A stretch of 64,000 bases of DNA from Laccaria trichodermophora. Taxonomy: Eukaryota; Basidiomycota; Agaricomycetes; Agaricales; Hydnangiaceae. This document shows, piece after piece, positions 44,878 to 56,478 of the stretch. A program made the translations under genes and the position numbers. How positions within the stretch are numbered: the stretch's first letter is position 1; every line of letters begins with the position of its first letter. The notes below the pieces were generated by a model that did no database searches, was not told the DNA's origin, and saw only the letters and a list, made by a program, of their open reading frames with translations. The DNA is taken from NCBI GenBank assembly GCA_018417955.1, contig JACTVC010000005.1, forward strand, positions 1,674,001 through 1,738,000, given 5' to 3'.

Positions 44878-45392
44878 TGTTGCAGACATTTATTTATAAG
44901 TAATTATTGCTATGATCTTGCTTTATTTTGAGTTCACATGACGGTGAGGAGGTATATAAAAAAAAACGAGCATGACAATAGGCGCGGAGGTTGAGTAGAA
45001 CACTCGTTAAGCTTTGACAGTTGAATGCTGGACGTTAAAGGTCGAACTTTGGTGACGCCCACAAGTCGTCAGCAGCCGTCTTGCGTATCACACAACCTCG
45101 GCATTTCGAAGGGTCATGGTGAGGACTGAACGACCTTCTGCCAGACTTTGCGTAAGGACTGAAAGAGGTAGCTGAACGCTTTCGTCCAGCCTGATATAAG
45201 CGACACCAGCAGCGGAAACACGACGGAAAGCAATAAACCGAGAATTTGAATGGTCGGTCTTCATTAGGCTTTCTTCAATTATGTTCAACCCATTATCTCA
45301 TTCCTTGATCTGCCAGCGTGGACGAAACATTCTAATTCACTTCTACTGACGATGATGATGATTTTGCAAGGCTACAGCGACGAACACGGCGT
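44878..45392. other. Intergenic; CpG-normal DNA begins
   Basis: From about 44980 CpG dinucleotides become common. A 58-codon minus-strand frame (45088-45264, starting MKTDHSNSRF) has no recognised motif and may be chance or part of an ATP18 downstream transcript. Confidence 0.4.
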
Positions 45393-45712
45393 CTAGTGAA
45401 GCGACTCCTTAGCGAGCTGCGCTGCGTATGGGTTACGGGGGTCGGTACGCCATTCGGGTGCTAAACGCAAAAGGAAGGGAGGAGGGTGAGCAGGGAAAGA
45501 GAGGGTGGCATGAACGACGGAGACGTACACCTGATACCAGAATCCTGAGCCTTTCCAACGAGGTAGGCGGTAATCGAGCCCGCAATCAGGAATGGCCACA
45601 ATGGCTTGACGATCTATAAACCAAGTAAGCTGGGTTAGACGTCGTGATTGGTATTGGGTCAAAGAAAAAAACGTGCAGGTGTAGGCCATTTACGCAAGCC
45701 GAGGAATGCCAT
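45393..45712 (-). CDS. atp18: Mitochondrial F1Fo ATP synthase subunit j (subunit i/j)
   Basis: A small inner-membrane subunit of the Fo sector that helps dimerise and stabilise ATP synthase. Three exons: 45712-45677, 45613-45538, 45460-45393, 59 residues, the same size as yeast Atp18. The N-terminus (FLGLRKWPTP, IVKPLWPFLIAG) has the family signature, followed by one membrane span (PFLIAGSITAYLVGKA); the C-terminus is EWRTDPRNPY. Intron 2 is GT-AG. Intron 1 appears to use a GC donor (GCACGT at 45676): only this junction gives the conserved WPTP-IVKPLW in frame. Divergent from VPS11. Too short for most gene finders. Confidence 0.88.
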
Positions 45713-46223
45713 TGTATCTGTAGTGTATTATCTGCTCAAATCAGCCTTGAGCTCGTCGAAAGTCAAGGGGTAACATACGAGGAAAAGTGGGTCGGTGGTG
45801 GTTGTGGAGGTCGGGCGAGACCGTTTGGGTTGATGAGCTGGAGAGAAAGGGTGGGAATTACGACCAAATTGGGTAACCTGCCCTTCGTCATTCGACGCGT
45901 TGCGCAAAGCTCGAGGTTAACGACCAGCTACTCGTCTTACTCGTCTCTTTGGCCTTGGAAGGCTCTGATACCTGGTTGTCGCTGTCGCTGCGCTGTAACT
46001 ACGCAGGTGTGATCGCGAAAGGCGTTCCAGAAGAACCTCATCGTACCACCTTCGCCTTGGAACTAATACTTAGGCCCACTTGTCGGTTCTCAAATTCCTT
46101 GCCTACTAACGGGACTGCGGGATATTCAAAAGTTTCTACGTATACCTCTATAATTGCTCTTCTACTGCGCGTTTCAACGAAGAATCCATCGCCAAGTTCA
46201 CCTTGCTCAACAGTAAACGGTCA
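45713..46223. promoter_or_regulatory. Shared intergenic promoter region of ATP18 and VPS11
   Basis: About 510 bp separate two divergent start codons, so both promoters must lie here. I see no clear TATA box; the region is CpG-containing with pyrimidine stretches typical of fungal promoters. Confidence 0.45.
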
Positions 46224-49200
46224 ATGGCTCAAAATCTTGCAACATTAGCAGCCAGTATGTCTACAGGGGTGGCCAATGCCAGTCCAGCACCAGCGGTAAG
46301 CGCCTCCTTCCTCTCATATCCACGGTTGACACTATCCAGTGTCAACCGCCGTTGCTGGAATTCGTCTGCCTCAACTCCATTCATTCTGATGGCGCTACGA
46401 ACAGAATCAACTGTATGCTTATATCAACCTTTTCTCTATCTAGTGGCGCCAATTCTCCTTCTTTGATGTCGTTCCCGTGAAGGACATACAGGATCTCGAC
46501 AGCCCTCCCTACATCTTCAAAGTACGTCCTTCGAGCCTTCAATGACGACGCCCAATAATATACACCAAGGCAGCCACAGAAATATCCACAGTCGCTTCGT
46601 CAGGGTTCGGTGTGCTCGTCGCAGACATTCACGGGAGTATACACCTCCTTAACAGGGACTTTGAATCGACAAATAGCTGGGTAGCCCATGTCAGTGGAAG
46701 GGTAACACATATGGTGGAACGGCAAGGCATTCTAGTGACTCTTGGTGTACGTCACTTCTCAATCAGTCTACAAACTCACTTCGTTTGACGGCCTATGAGT
46801 AGGAAGAAGATAACGTCAAATCACCGCTCCTCAAGATCTGGGATATGCAGAACACAGACAAGAAAACGGGTTCTCCCCACCTCCTCCGCTCAACAAAAGT
46901 CCAGCTGAGCAACCGACCTCACCCCGTAAGCCCTCTTTCTCCCTCTCACCCCACACCACAGCAACTGAAGCCCGGACAGGTAACAACCATAGCCCTCTCC
47001 GCCTCCCTCTCCCACCTCGCCATCGGCCTCGGAGACGGCACCGTCCTCCTCTACCGCCACCTCGACCAATCTCTCGCATCATCCACATCCCTCACCTCCC
47101 TCCCCAAACCACGCACAGTGCACGAATCGCCCACAGAACCAATAACGGGGCTAGGGTTCAGAGAACCCACGGAAGATATCGTGAATGCGTATTTGTTCGT
47201 GGTTACTACGAACAGGGTGTTATCGTACCAGGCTTCGGGGAGGGGGAGCGGGGGGAGCGCGACGGTTGTGGATGAAGTTGGGTCTGGGCTTGGATGTGCG
47301 ACTATGGATTGGAGGAAGAGGGATATTGTGGTTGCGAGGGATGAAGCGATTTATATTTGTGGGATTGATGGGAGGGGGGCTTGTTATGCTTATGAAGGTC
47401 AGTTTCTCTCTCTTTTGTTTCTCATAGCCTTTCCTTTTGTTGATTCTATATTATGGCAGGCCACAAATCATCCGTGCACACGCATCAAAACTACCTCGTC
47501 ATCGTATCGCCGCCTTTCTTCCCCACTGCTACGGCGGCCTCTGCGACGGTGCGGAACTTTGTTGCACGGTCTGCAAACCCAGGCGAGACGGACATTACGA
47601 AAGTCAATGTATTTGATTTGGAGAACAAGCTTGTGGCGTACAGCGGTACGTTCAAGCAGGGTGTGAAGGAGGTTATATCGCAGTGGGGCGAGATATATGT
47701 GTTGGCTACTGATGGCACTGTGAGTTTTCTTTCCTTCTTTGCTTACTATTGAAGGAAGCTGACTGACTTGACTAGTTGACGTGTCTGGAAGAAAAATCAA
47801 CAGCGGATAAACTCGACATGCTTTATCGGAAGTCTTTATACCTCCTGGCACTGAACATGGCCAAGACGCAGAATTTGGACATGGCGAGCGTTGCTGACAT
47901 ACATAAACAGTACGGGGACCATTTGTATGGGAAGGGGGACTACGATGGGGCAATGCAGCAGTTCGTTCAGACCATTGGGCACTTACAGCCGAGTTACGTT
48001 ATCCGCAAGGTCCGTTCCTCATTCTACCTATCAACTTCTTCTATAACTAACTTGTCTGCAAACCAGTTCCTCGACGCACAAAGGATCCACAACCTCGTAA
48101 CCTACCTCCAAGAACTCCACTCCCTAGGCCTCGCAAACTCAGACCACACCACCCTCCTCCTAAACACATACACCAAACTCAAAGATGTATCCCGGCTAGA
48201 CACGTTTATCAAGACAGAGTCTAGGCGGGGAGACGACTCGGATGAGCTCCCGTTTGATTTGGAGACGGCTATTAGGGTGTGTAGGCAGGCAGGGTACTTT
48301 GAGCACGCTGGGTACCTTGCGAAGAAGTATCAGAGGCATGAGGATTATTTGAGGATACAGATTGAGGATGCGGGGAATTATAAGGATGCGTTGGTTTATT
48401 TGAGGAAGTTGGGGTCTGAGGCGGTGAGTGACTTTTTTTTTCGTTCTTTTTTGTTGAGTTTGTTGATGATGGTATTGTATTGTAGGCGGAAAGTAATCTG
48501 GCACGATACGGACGCGCGATGCTCAATAGTCTTCCGGAGGAAACGACTCAGCTCCTTATTGACCTATGCACGAGTACGGGTCCACTCATCCCCGAACCAG
48601 AGGAGATCACGCCAAAGTCCCCTGCGGTAGCAGCTGCACCGTCTGGTCCATCCTACCTCTCCTACCTCGCCTTGAATCGAAACTCAGTAGTCGTACCGAC
48701 AAATATAGAAACAGCCACCATCACGCCCCCTTCTCCGTCCGTCAAAACCGTCAAACCCGATTCTACGTCAAGAAGAGGGTCAGTACTCGGAGGCATCTCC
48801 ATCTCAGGAACCATTACTCCCCCAACAACCGACATACCCCCCTCAAAATCCAACACCCCCTTTGCTCCACCACCCAAATCTCCCTCCTCTCCCACACCAC
48901 ACCACCGCCTCTCACCCAAGCTCTACTTTCCGCATTTTGTAGATAACGTCGACCAGTTTCTGGTCTTCCTCGAGACGGTGGCGATTAGACGATGGAACCA
49001 GTCTGTGGATCCTACACCGCCTACTCCGGGGATGGTGGGTGTGTTCAAGGGGGGTGTTGAGCCGCCTGATGCGAGTGATGAAGTGGGTGTTGAGATGGAT
49101 AGGAGGGATCAAGTTGCTGTTTGGAATACGCTTCTGGAGCTTTATTTGACGTTGCCTTTGGAAAAAGGAGGGAAGTTTGACGAAAAGGCGATGAGGGAAA

Positions 49201-50154
49201 AGGCGATGCATGTGTTGAGGAGTGATAAGATCCCTTATGAGCCTATGCACGCTCTTATCCTGTGTTCCACGCATTCGTTCACGGATGGGATTGTGTTGTT
49301 GTATGAGAAGATGGGGATGTATGAGGATGTGTTGAGGTTTTGGATGGACAAGCATTTTCAAGCGTCTTCTTCCTTCCCTGGAGCTTCTAGGAAAGTGGTG
49401 GAACATCTCATGCATTATGGGAACCAGCATCCGCATTTGTATCCGTTGGTATTGAGGTTTTTGACGTCTACACCGGAGTTGTTGAGGGAGCATCGGGAGG
49501 ACGTGAGAGGGATATTGGAGTATATCGATCAGGAGGGGATGATGTCGCCTTTGAGCGTTGTGCAGGTTCTTAGTAGGAATGGGGTGGCGAGTGTGGGTCT
49601 TGTGAAGGAGTGGTTGGTTGGGAGGATTAAGGAGGCTAGGGGGGTTATTCAGAGTGTGAGTAGTTTTTTTCTTTTTTCGTGGTTTGGGTTTTGTGCTGAT
49701 GATGATGGGACGGACGTGTAGGATCAAGAACTGATAACTTCGTATCGGACGGAGACGGCGACAAAGTTGAAGCAGGTCGAGGCGCTCTCTGATCCTGACA
49801 ATGCGCACGTTTTCCACGTTACAAGGTGTTCGGCGTGTCATGCCCAACTTGACCTGCCTAGTGTGCATTTTATGTGTGATCATAGTTATCATCAGCGGTG
49901 CGTCCTTTTTTTTCTACGATCTACTAACGCTAAACTGGGGATGTGATTGTAGATGCATAGCGGAACATGAAACGGAGTGTCCGAACTGTGCGCAGGAACA
50001 TGGGGTTATTCGGGAGATAAGGAGGAACAATGAGAGGCTTGCGGACCAGCATGATGTGTTTTTGTCGGAGGTTAAGGAGGGTGGGTTTGAGGCTGTTGCG
50101 GGCGCTTTTGGGAGGGGATTGATGAATATGGGGAGGGTGGAGGAGGTTGTGTAG
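46224..50154 (+). CDS. vps11: Vacuolar protein sorting-associated protein 11 (HOPS/CORVET core, RING-H2)
   Basis: A core subunit of the HOPS and CORVET tethering complexes, acting in endosome-vacuole fusion. Ten exons by splice reasoning: 46224-46295, 46444-46521, 46570-46746, 46803-47397, 47460-47719, 47776-48009, 48067-48423, 48486-49655, 49722-49897, 49953-50154, about 1106 residues. The N-terminal part reads as a beta-propeller (FSFFDVVPVKDIQDLD, GFGVLVADIHGSIHLLNRDF, LLKIWDMQN), the middle as the clathrin-repeat solenoid (MLYRKSLYLLALNMAKTQ, YGDHLYGKGDYDGAMQQFVQ), and the end as RING-H2 (CSACH, CDHSYHQRCI, CPNC; about 1017-1052). A Pro/Ser/Thr-rich insert is at about 48600-48910. A 36-nt in-frame GT..AG stretch at 46927-46962 is kept as exon here. 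Confidence 0.9.
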
Positions 50155-50235
50155 TTATTTTGAGTTGTCAATTGTCTATTTTGAAGGCGACACAGCCACT
50201 GCTTTCTTCCTCAGCTTCGTTGAGTTTACAAATAA

Positions 50236-52481
50236 ATGTCATTGCACCAGAAATTCCGAAGATGCAAGGTACATTACGTCCAAAGGTCCCTTATATAAAG
50301 AATTTAATTGACCCCTTTGAAATCCCCAGTACTTCGACCACGACGGAAATCCAATCGATCCAGGGTGTCCACGTCCTGCCATCCTCTGCAACTTTGCGCA
50401 TCCATCTGACCCCGACTGGGATAGACTCAGAATTCCAGATTCGGCTGGGTTGAGGCGGTGGAAGGAGGAACATTCTTACCGCGAACGGGAGAGAGAGAGA
50501 CGACCCTGGTCTCCATCCCCACCACGACGGGAACGGGAAAGGGGACGACGGGATAGCGTTGCGTCGACGAGTCATAGCGATACTCGATCTCTCTCACACG
50601 AGAGACGAGGCACCAACACCACCGCGATGAATGTCGATCGACACCTCTTTCTGGAATCCGAGCAAGATATAAAGCCAATCATATCAAAATCGGGTTCTGT
50701 CATGGATTCTCGTTCTGACGAAATACAAAGACCTGTGTTAAGGCCGATTGTTACTACGGCTCCCGCCAACCCTGAGCATCCTTCTTTTTCAAGTACTACT
50801 ACTACTGCTGTGGTGCACTCTGCGACTTACGTCCCAAACACGCCCTCCTCTTCGCTGTTGTCCAATATCCCAACTGCTATGCCCCCACCGGACGACGCAC
50901 CCGTTCCACCGCCACCACCACTCCCTTTTCTTCCAGAGTTGAACACGATGGTAGATTCACCAGAGCCTTTAGACGCTGAATCTCAAGCAAAAGTCGACGT
51001 TTGGGAGACCAGAATAAAGTGAGCCTCCCTCCTTTCTTTCTTCTCTCTTTTCCATTCATTCCTTGCCACCAAACTAACAACACAAAAAGACGTCTAGTAG
51101 ACTCCGCCCTAGCCCAAGAATCCCTCCTCCAAGCCGACGAAGACCTTACACAAGCACTCTCAATAACCCAATCAACCTACTTCCCCTCCCTCGCCCCCGA
51201 CGTCCAACTCCGCGCGCAAGCCGAGATCACAGAGCTCCAATCGCGCAGGGACGACCTCCAAAAAGCCGTCGATGCCTCGATCGAAAAGCTGGTAGGGAGC
51301 GATTGTTGGCCTCCTCTGGATCGTTACGAGGAAAAAGAGAAAGACAAAGAGGAGAGGGATAAAGCGGGATATGAAGAAGTGAAGAAGTACGTTGAGGAGT
51401 TGAAGAGCATTACGGCGGAGATGAGTAGAGTGTTGGGTGACATGTCCGGGTTGGGGTTGAAGCCTCCACCTATGAGCGTCCTACACGATGCGGAACGCGA
51501 CCGGGGTGTGCCTATGGATGTCGATGACGCTCCGCTGCCCCCACCTGCTGTTGGTGTGCCGAATCATGAAGAGCTGGAGTATGTGCTTGATCGAGTTGTG
51601 GAGCTTGAAGGGACGATTTCGAATATCCGGAATGATCTTGATGCGCGGTACGATGAGTTTGAGGAGAGGATGGAGGAGTTTCGTGTTGCTGTTGAGGAGG
51701 CGGTGGAAGGCGAGTCGGGGGGTGAATCCGCCACTGTGGATATGGAGGCAGATCCCACTGCAGAGGATGGTGAAGTCGACAAGAACGATACTAGGACGAT
51801 CCGAGCGGACCTTGACAAGCTTATCGAGGACAATGATATTGCGGGAAAGGATATTGGTGAATTGTCCGGGTATATTACGGAGCAGATACAGCAGGAGAGT
51901 GCGTTGACTGTGCAGCTTGCGCAGGCGAGGGTGGATGGTGAGAGGAGTTTGGAGAGGTTTGAGGTGGTGAGTTTGTTCTCTTCAACGACCGTTTTTCCTT
52001 AGGTGCTGATTTGAATTCGCAGTTCCAAAGACAATTTACAACATACACCCAAGCCCGCGAAAAAGACACGCAAACCCTCCGCGTACTAGAAGCAGCAATG
52101 AAAGCATACACAAACTCAACCACCGTTCCCCCCTCTCCACCTCTATCTCCTACCCCCGCATCCTTATCCTTACCCTCTTCCTCTTCCTCCCTCTTCTCCA
52201 CCTCATCCCCGTCAATAACATCAGAATACCTCGTTCAAGCACTGCAAGACCCACTAACGGACGTCCTGCGCGCAACGGTCAAGCCTTTGATACAAGAGTT
52301 TAGGGATAGCGTCGAGGTGCTGCTTAAAGACCAGAATGCGGAGATGTATGGGACGATTTGGGAGAGGATGAAGGGGGCGTTGATTTTGCTTAGGACGATC
52401 TCTGATAAGTTGGAGGTTACGGGGCAGCAGCAGCAGGGGGTTGTTGTTGCGGTGCCAGGACAGGTGGTAGGTGTTGTATAA
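50236..52481 (+). CDS. CCCH-type zinc-finger, coiled-coil protein of unknown function
   Basis: Four exons: 50236-50268, 50330-51018, 51090-51966, 52023-52481, 685 residues. The 11-codon first exon (MSLHQKFRRCK) joins exon 2 in frame and supplies the first cysteine of a probable CCCH finger (CKYFDHDGNPIDPG, then CPRPAILCNFAH). An SR/RE-like basic stretch follows (SYRERERERR, PPRRERERGRR), then a proline-rich stretch (PPDDAPVPPPPPLPF), long acidic helices likely to be coiled coils (exon 3), and a Ser/Pro-rich linker before a helical tail. The layout suggests RNA or chromatin association, but I do not recognise the family. It starts 82 bp after VPS11. Confidence 0.75.
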
Positions 52482-52792
52482 GGTCTCTTTTCGAGAGAGT
52501 GCTATTGTGTTTATCACTTTTTGTTTTGTTTTTGTTTTTGAGGGACTACCACACTTGTTCGTTGTTAAATAATATGTTGTGCATGATACTGTTTACAGAC
52601 ATCTCATTTTACGAAGGAGAAAGGAACCTCAGACATCGGAACCAATAACCAGGAATCCTTTTTGCCTTGACCGTACTTTGTCATTCACCTGTTTGCCCTA
52701 TGGTCGGTAAGCTGAACTCATGGGTAGGGCTGACCTCGTCTCCAAGGCGGATCAATAAACAACGTTGAATCCAGTGGCGACGGCCGATCTTC
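52482..52792. other. Intergenic region between convergent genes
   Basis: Terminators of both flanking genes must lie here; T-rich stretches (52515-52545) are compatible with this. The last 35 bp before 52793 repeat sequence found at about 52900-52935, part of a tandem duplication that reaches into the next gene. Confidence 0.4.
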
Positions 52793-53010
52793 CTACTGGT
52801 CATTGACTATCACAGCTTTAGAGCTAGCCTGAGCCTCTGCAGCCCTCGCAAGCTCCTCATTCTCCTCTGGGGACCTAGATCTGCCTTTATCAATAGCCCA
52901 CGTTGAATACAGTGGCGACGGCCGATCTTCCTGCTGGTGAATGACAATCACAGCTTTAGAGCTAGCCTGAGCCACTGCAGCGCTCGCAAGCTCCTCAGTC
53001 TCCTCTGCGG
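52760..53010. repeat. Tandem duplication of about 120 bp at the 3' end of the 13-exon gene
   Basis: 52770-52872 and 52908-53010 share GGCGACGGCCGATCTTCCT, ATCACAGCTTTAGAGCTAGC, GCAAGCTCCTCA and TCTCCTCTG. In the protein this gives the repeated AQASSKAVIV, once inside and once at the terminus. A smaller repeat (GTCCCTCAGCTAGAT) lies just upstream at 53030-53060. Confidence 0.8.
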
Positions 53011-56000
53011 ACCATTCAAGTCCCTCAGCTAGATATTCAAGTCCCTCAGCTAGATCTGCAAGGCCCCTTCTCTTGGGGACAGGCAACGGCGTCTGCATCC
53101 CTACGAATTCCTTCACCGTAGCTTGGCAGTAGGGACACCTGAAACCACCGAGAACTGCCGAGCTCACGCAATTTGTGCATGCGAGATGACGGCACGGTCT
53201 GAACATGCACGGTGGCGAGGTTGCGCTGGGATGAAAGGAACAGTTCTGAGGCGCTTTGGGGTCAATGACGTCGTCCAGCTGACTTTCAACGCCTGCAAAT
53301 GACGCCGAGTTTTGCTTATCGAGCTGCGTGACGGAAAGGACGCCGCTGAGCGCACTTGGGCCAGCGGTGACACACTCCATATAGTCATCGAAAAGCTTGT
53401 TCCAGGGCACGCCATTCTGGGTGTACATCTCTCGAGTGATGGGTGTGATCGGGGGAAGAACACCTGTAATAGTCTACGCTGTGGTTACTCTTTGCTGGCG
53501 TTACACATAGTTGAATTCGTACCTCCCATAACTCCGGAGTTATAATGTGCACAAAAAAGCGATGCCCCCGTTCCTCGTCATACACCTATTTGGCCAACGA
53601 GTTAGGAGATCCTACAATTGAAGACCGCTACACCATACCCTAGGAGAGTCCCCGTCGCGGTATATTTTCTGCACTCTGAAATGATTGAATTGAATAAACG
53701 ATAGACAGTAAGACCAAGCGCGCCGTACATTTTCCCACCAGCAGCAACACCAAGGAAGAACTCGGGAGGCTCCATGAAGTATCCAATTGAAAGCGTGTTC
53801 ACTGGGATGTGATCGTATGCCGCCCTGATCGTGGCACTTGGGGAAACCCGACGTCTGTAGTCAACCAGAGACCACTTACTTCCAACCTCAGTGCTCTGAC
53901 TTGTATACAAAATCGTAAGACCGAAATGGACAAATGATGATCCAGAAGATTTACCGTTCCCGCCACAGAATAAGTTGATCACCTTCTGCCAATCCGAGCT
54001 CCGAAGGCGTAGAGATACTGTTGACTGGTTCTCCGTGGTGGAAGAACTCCCCGTCGACGTTTGAACGACGCGGAAAGATATCAAACTGAAAGCCACCAAT
54101 CTCTGCGTTACCGGTAATCTGTTCTTCAACGGTATAGCCCGACCCCAGGCCAGCCGCAACAAACTTGACAAAGAAAAGTGTTCCATTGCGTCCATCAGAG
54201 TAAAAATTAGTGTGCGGACCTGACGAACGACCCCTTGCCCCGGAACAATCCCATCCAACCATGGCTGCTGCCTGCTCACAATATAATCCTGTTTGACGCC
54301 AAACTTCGGAGGTTCGATAGAACTGGTGGATATACCAGAAAGGACGTTCACCCCTGACTTTGAAATTAGTGCTAATAAAGCGAAGAACAGCAGCTAACCT
54401 CCAACAGATACTTTGATGGCAGACCCTTCATAAATATTTGCCCTACTTGGATTCATATCATCAAATTCTAGCCGAACTGCTTCCCGCCTAAACATGGGCT
54501 ATGAGATGAACGTAGATCAGAATGAGTGTGCACTGTGCATGATGAAGCGTATATAACCATCAAAAAACCCCCTCTAACTTGTATCGCGGGAGGTACGCCA
54601 CGATGACATTCATCAACAGGCATAAGTGGCAAGGTGCCAAGATTCTGAAAATAATTCGATCGTTCAAGATGGCAAAAATGTGGAATGAACAACATACCTC
54701 TGGAAGATGGTTGACTCCAGTATCTGGTACGCGCAGGGTACGATGAAACGAGACAAGCACATTATTTGCAGAAACACCAATCACCCGCGTCCGCCAAGAA
54801 GACCTCAGGTTTACAATCGTGACTCCTGGAGTTGTGGCAGGGATTAACCCATGGTATGTGGTATATTTATTCCACCACCAGAGAAGTGGTTCTGATCTAC
54901 AAAGTTTTTTGTCAGACAGAAAAAATGCTGAGAACATCAACAATATACCTGTTAACTTGGAGCCCCCCTGGAACAGCTGCGTCATAGACTGAATCACCTT
55001 CCGTCACGGTGATTTGCAATTCTCTTTCTTCATTCAAATCATGCGGAACAAAGAATCCTAAAGTAGCCAAGTTCAACATTAGGGTGACATCATGGCAAAT
55101 TGAAGTGATATGTGCACCTGCATCCTCAATTGCATGCATTATATCATTTTTACCTGCATCAGCTCTCAAGCGCAGGTCAAGGACAGCCGAATCATCTTTG
55201 ATCCACACCCTCCGTAACCGTCCCAGTGTGGACATTGCCTCTCTGATTTCCTGAGCATTCATCCTCCGTAATCCTGTAGACATTGCCCCTCTGATATCCT
55301 GAGCATTCGCCCTCTGTAATCCTGTGACCCTTAGGGTGATGTGTCTGGACTGCCTCAGTTTCTCGAAATTGACATCAGGTAGCTTTCCAGCATTTGGTGG
55401 TTGCATCGGTCTGCAAGGTGGGCGATATGTCAAGAAGAGGATCGGCGAGGGCACAGAAGTCAGTGCTTACGGTGCCCATCCGGTTTCTCGGCGATTTTGC
55501 ACGCCATGATTGAGCTCAGCTATCTGAAGTGATAGCGTAAGTACCACAAGCTGGGGAAAGGTTCATATTGAGGATAGACCTTGCTCATAAGTTCCTCCAT
55601 GTACTTGGCAATTACATCTTCAACTGGTTTGCTGTTGGAACTGAAGAGTGTTTCATTTTATAGCACAATTGTGGCAATGGGATTTCCTACATGTGTATGA
55701 GGTCAAGTGTCCGAAGCTTCAGATCCAGGTCAGGCACCATCGGAAAGCAATATATAAACGTGGCTCACCGTATGTACATTTAAATAAAATTGAACGTCGT
55801 CATTTAATCTTTTGAGTTCTGTTGATATTTCAGAAGTGTTCCATGTACGATCGCCCAGGTTGCGCTTCAGTAACTTTTGGGCACCACTTTGAGCACGGCT
55901 AATGAAACTATCCAGAAATCAGCCAACGAACGTTCCTCGAGATTGGACGACGTACTCGGAGATAGTGGTTAGAGCATCATTGTACTCGTCTGAATGTATT

Positions 56001-56478
56001 ATATTGCGACATCTACTCTCCTCAATTGCAAGCACGACATGCTGTATCCTTCGAGAAAAACGAATAAGTTCATCATTATTGTCTTTCACCTTGATTAACG
56101 ATAGTAATAAAAACGGGGCTACCATCCGAAATGTAATCTGACCTTTCTCGCGACATCATAGAGGAACTTCAGTGCAGAAAGAGCATGGCTCGCACTCAAC
56201 ATTGTACAAGAGAAGGAATTAAAAGATATAAACGTGAGCAAGACGTATGTGTCATATTCCAGCTTACTCGAGTATAAATACAGATCGCAGGTGGGGTTTT
56301 TCCCAGGCTCGGCGTAATTGCGGGTTCCAATTGGGGTAAGGAGCAATTTCGGAGGCCTCTGCACAAGGTCAAAGCTTTTCTGAATGGCCTCGTTAGAACT
56401 CGGCCCCCACACAGCACTGATCTCTTCAACAGTCCAGAGTCTTGGGCAGTGCTGCAATGTAAACACACAGGCTTCCAT
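52793..56478 (-). pseudogene. Large 13-exon gene: helical N-terminus, conserved fungal domain, RING-like C-terminus; one in-frame TGA
   Basis: Exons on the minus strand: 56478-56143, 56089-55769, 55523-55471, 55410-54949, 54896-54698, 54644-54579, 54498-54399, 54353-54220, 54163-53955, 53854-53729, 53675-53639, 53585-53507, 53463-52793, together 931 codons. Codon 169 is TGA (55919-55921), in FVG-stop-FLDSF, probably a former TGG. The N-terminus is helical (ELIRFSRRIQHVVLAIEES, LKRLNDDVQFYL), like N-terminal domains of fungal STAND or MLKL-like proteins. The middle (ANIYEGSAIKVSVGG, KQDYIVSRQQPWLDG, GSGYTVEEQITG) resembles a domain common in uncharacterised fungal proteins (from memory). The end has a RING-like cluster (FRPCRHLACTNC, FRCPYC). 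It may be a recent pseudogene, a sequencing error, or start downstream. Confidence 0.6.

Noticed and set aside
48912..49892. 326-codon minus-strand frame
   Set aside because: Antisense shadow of VPS11 exons 8-9, which carry conserved solenoid and RING sequence on the plus strand.
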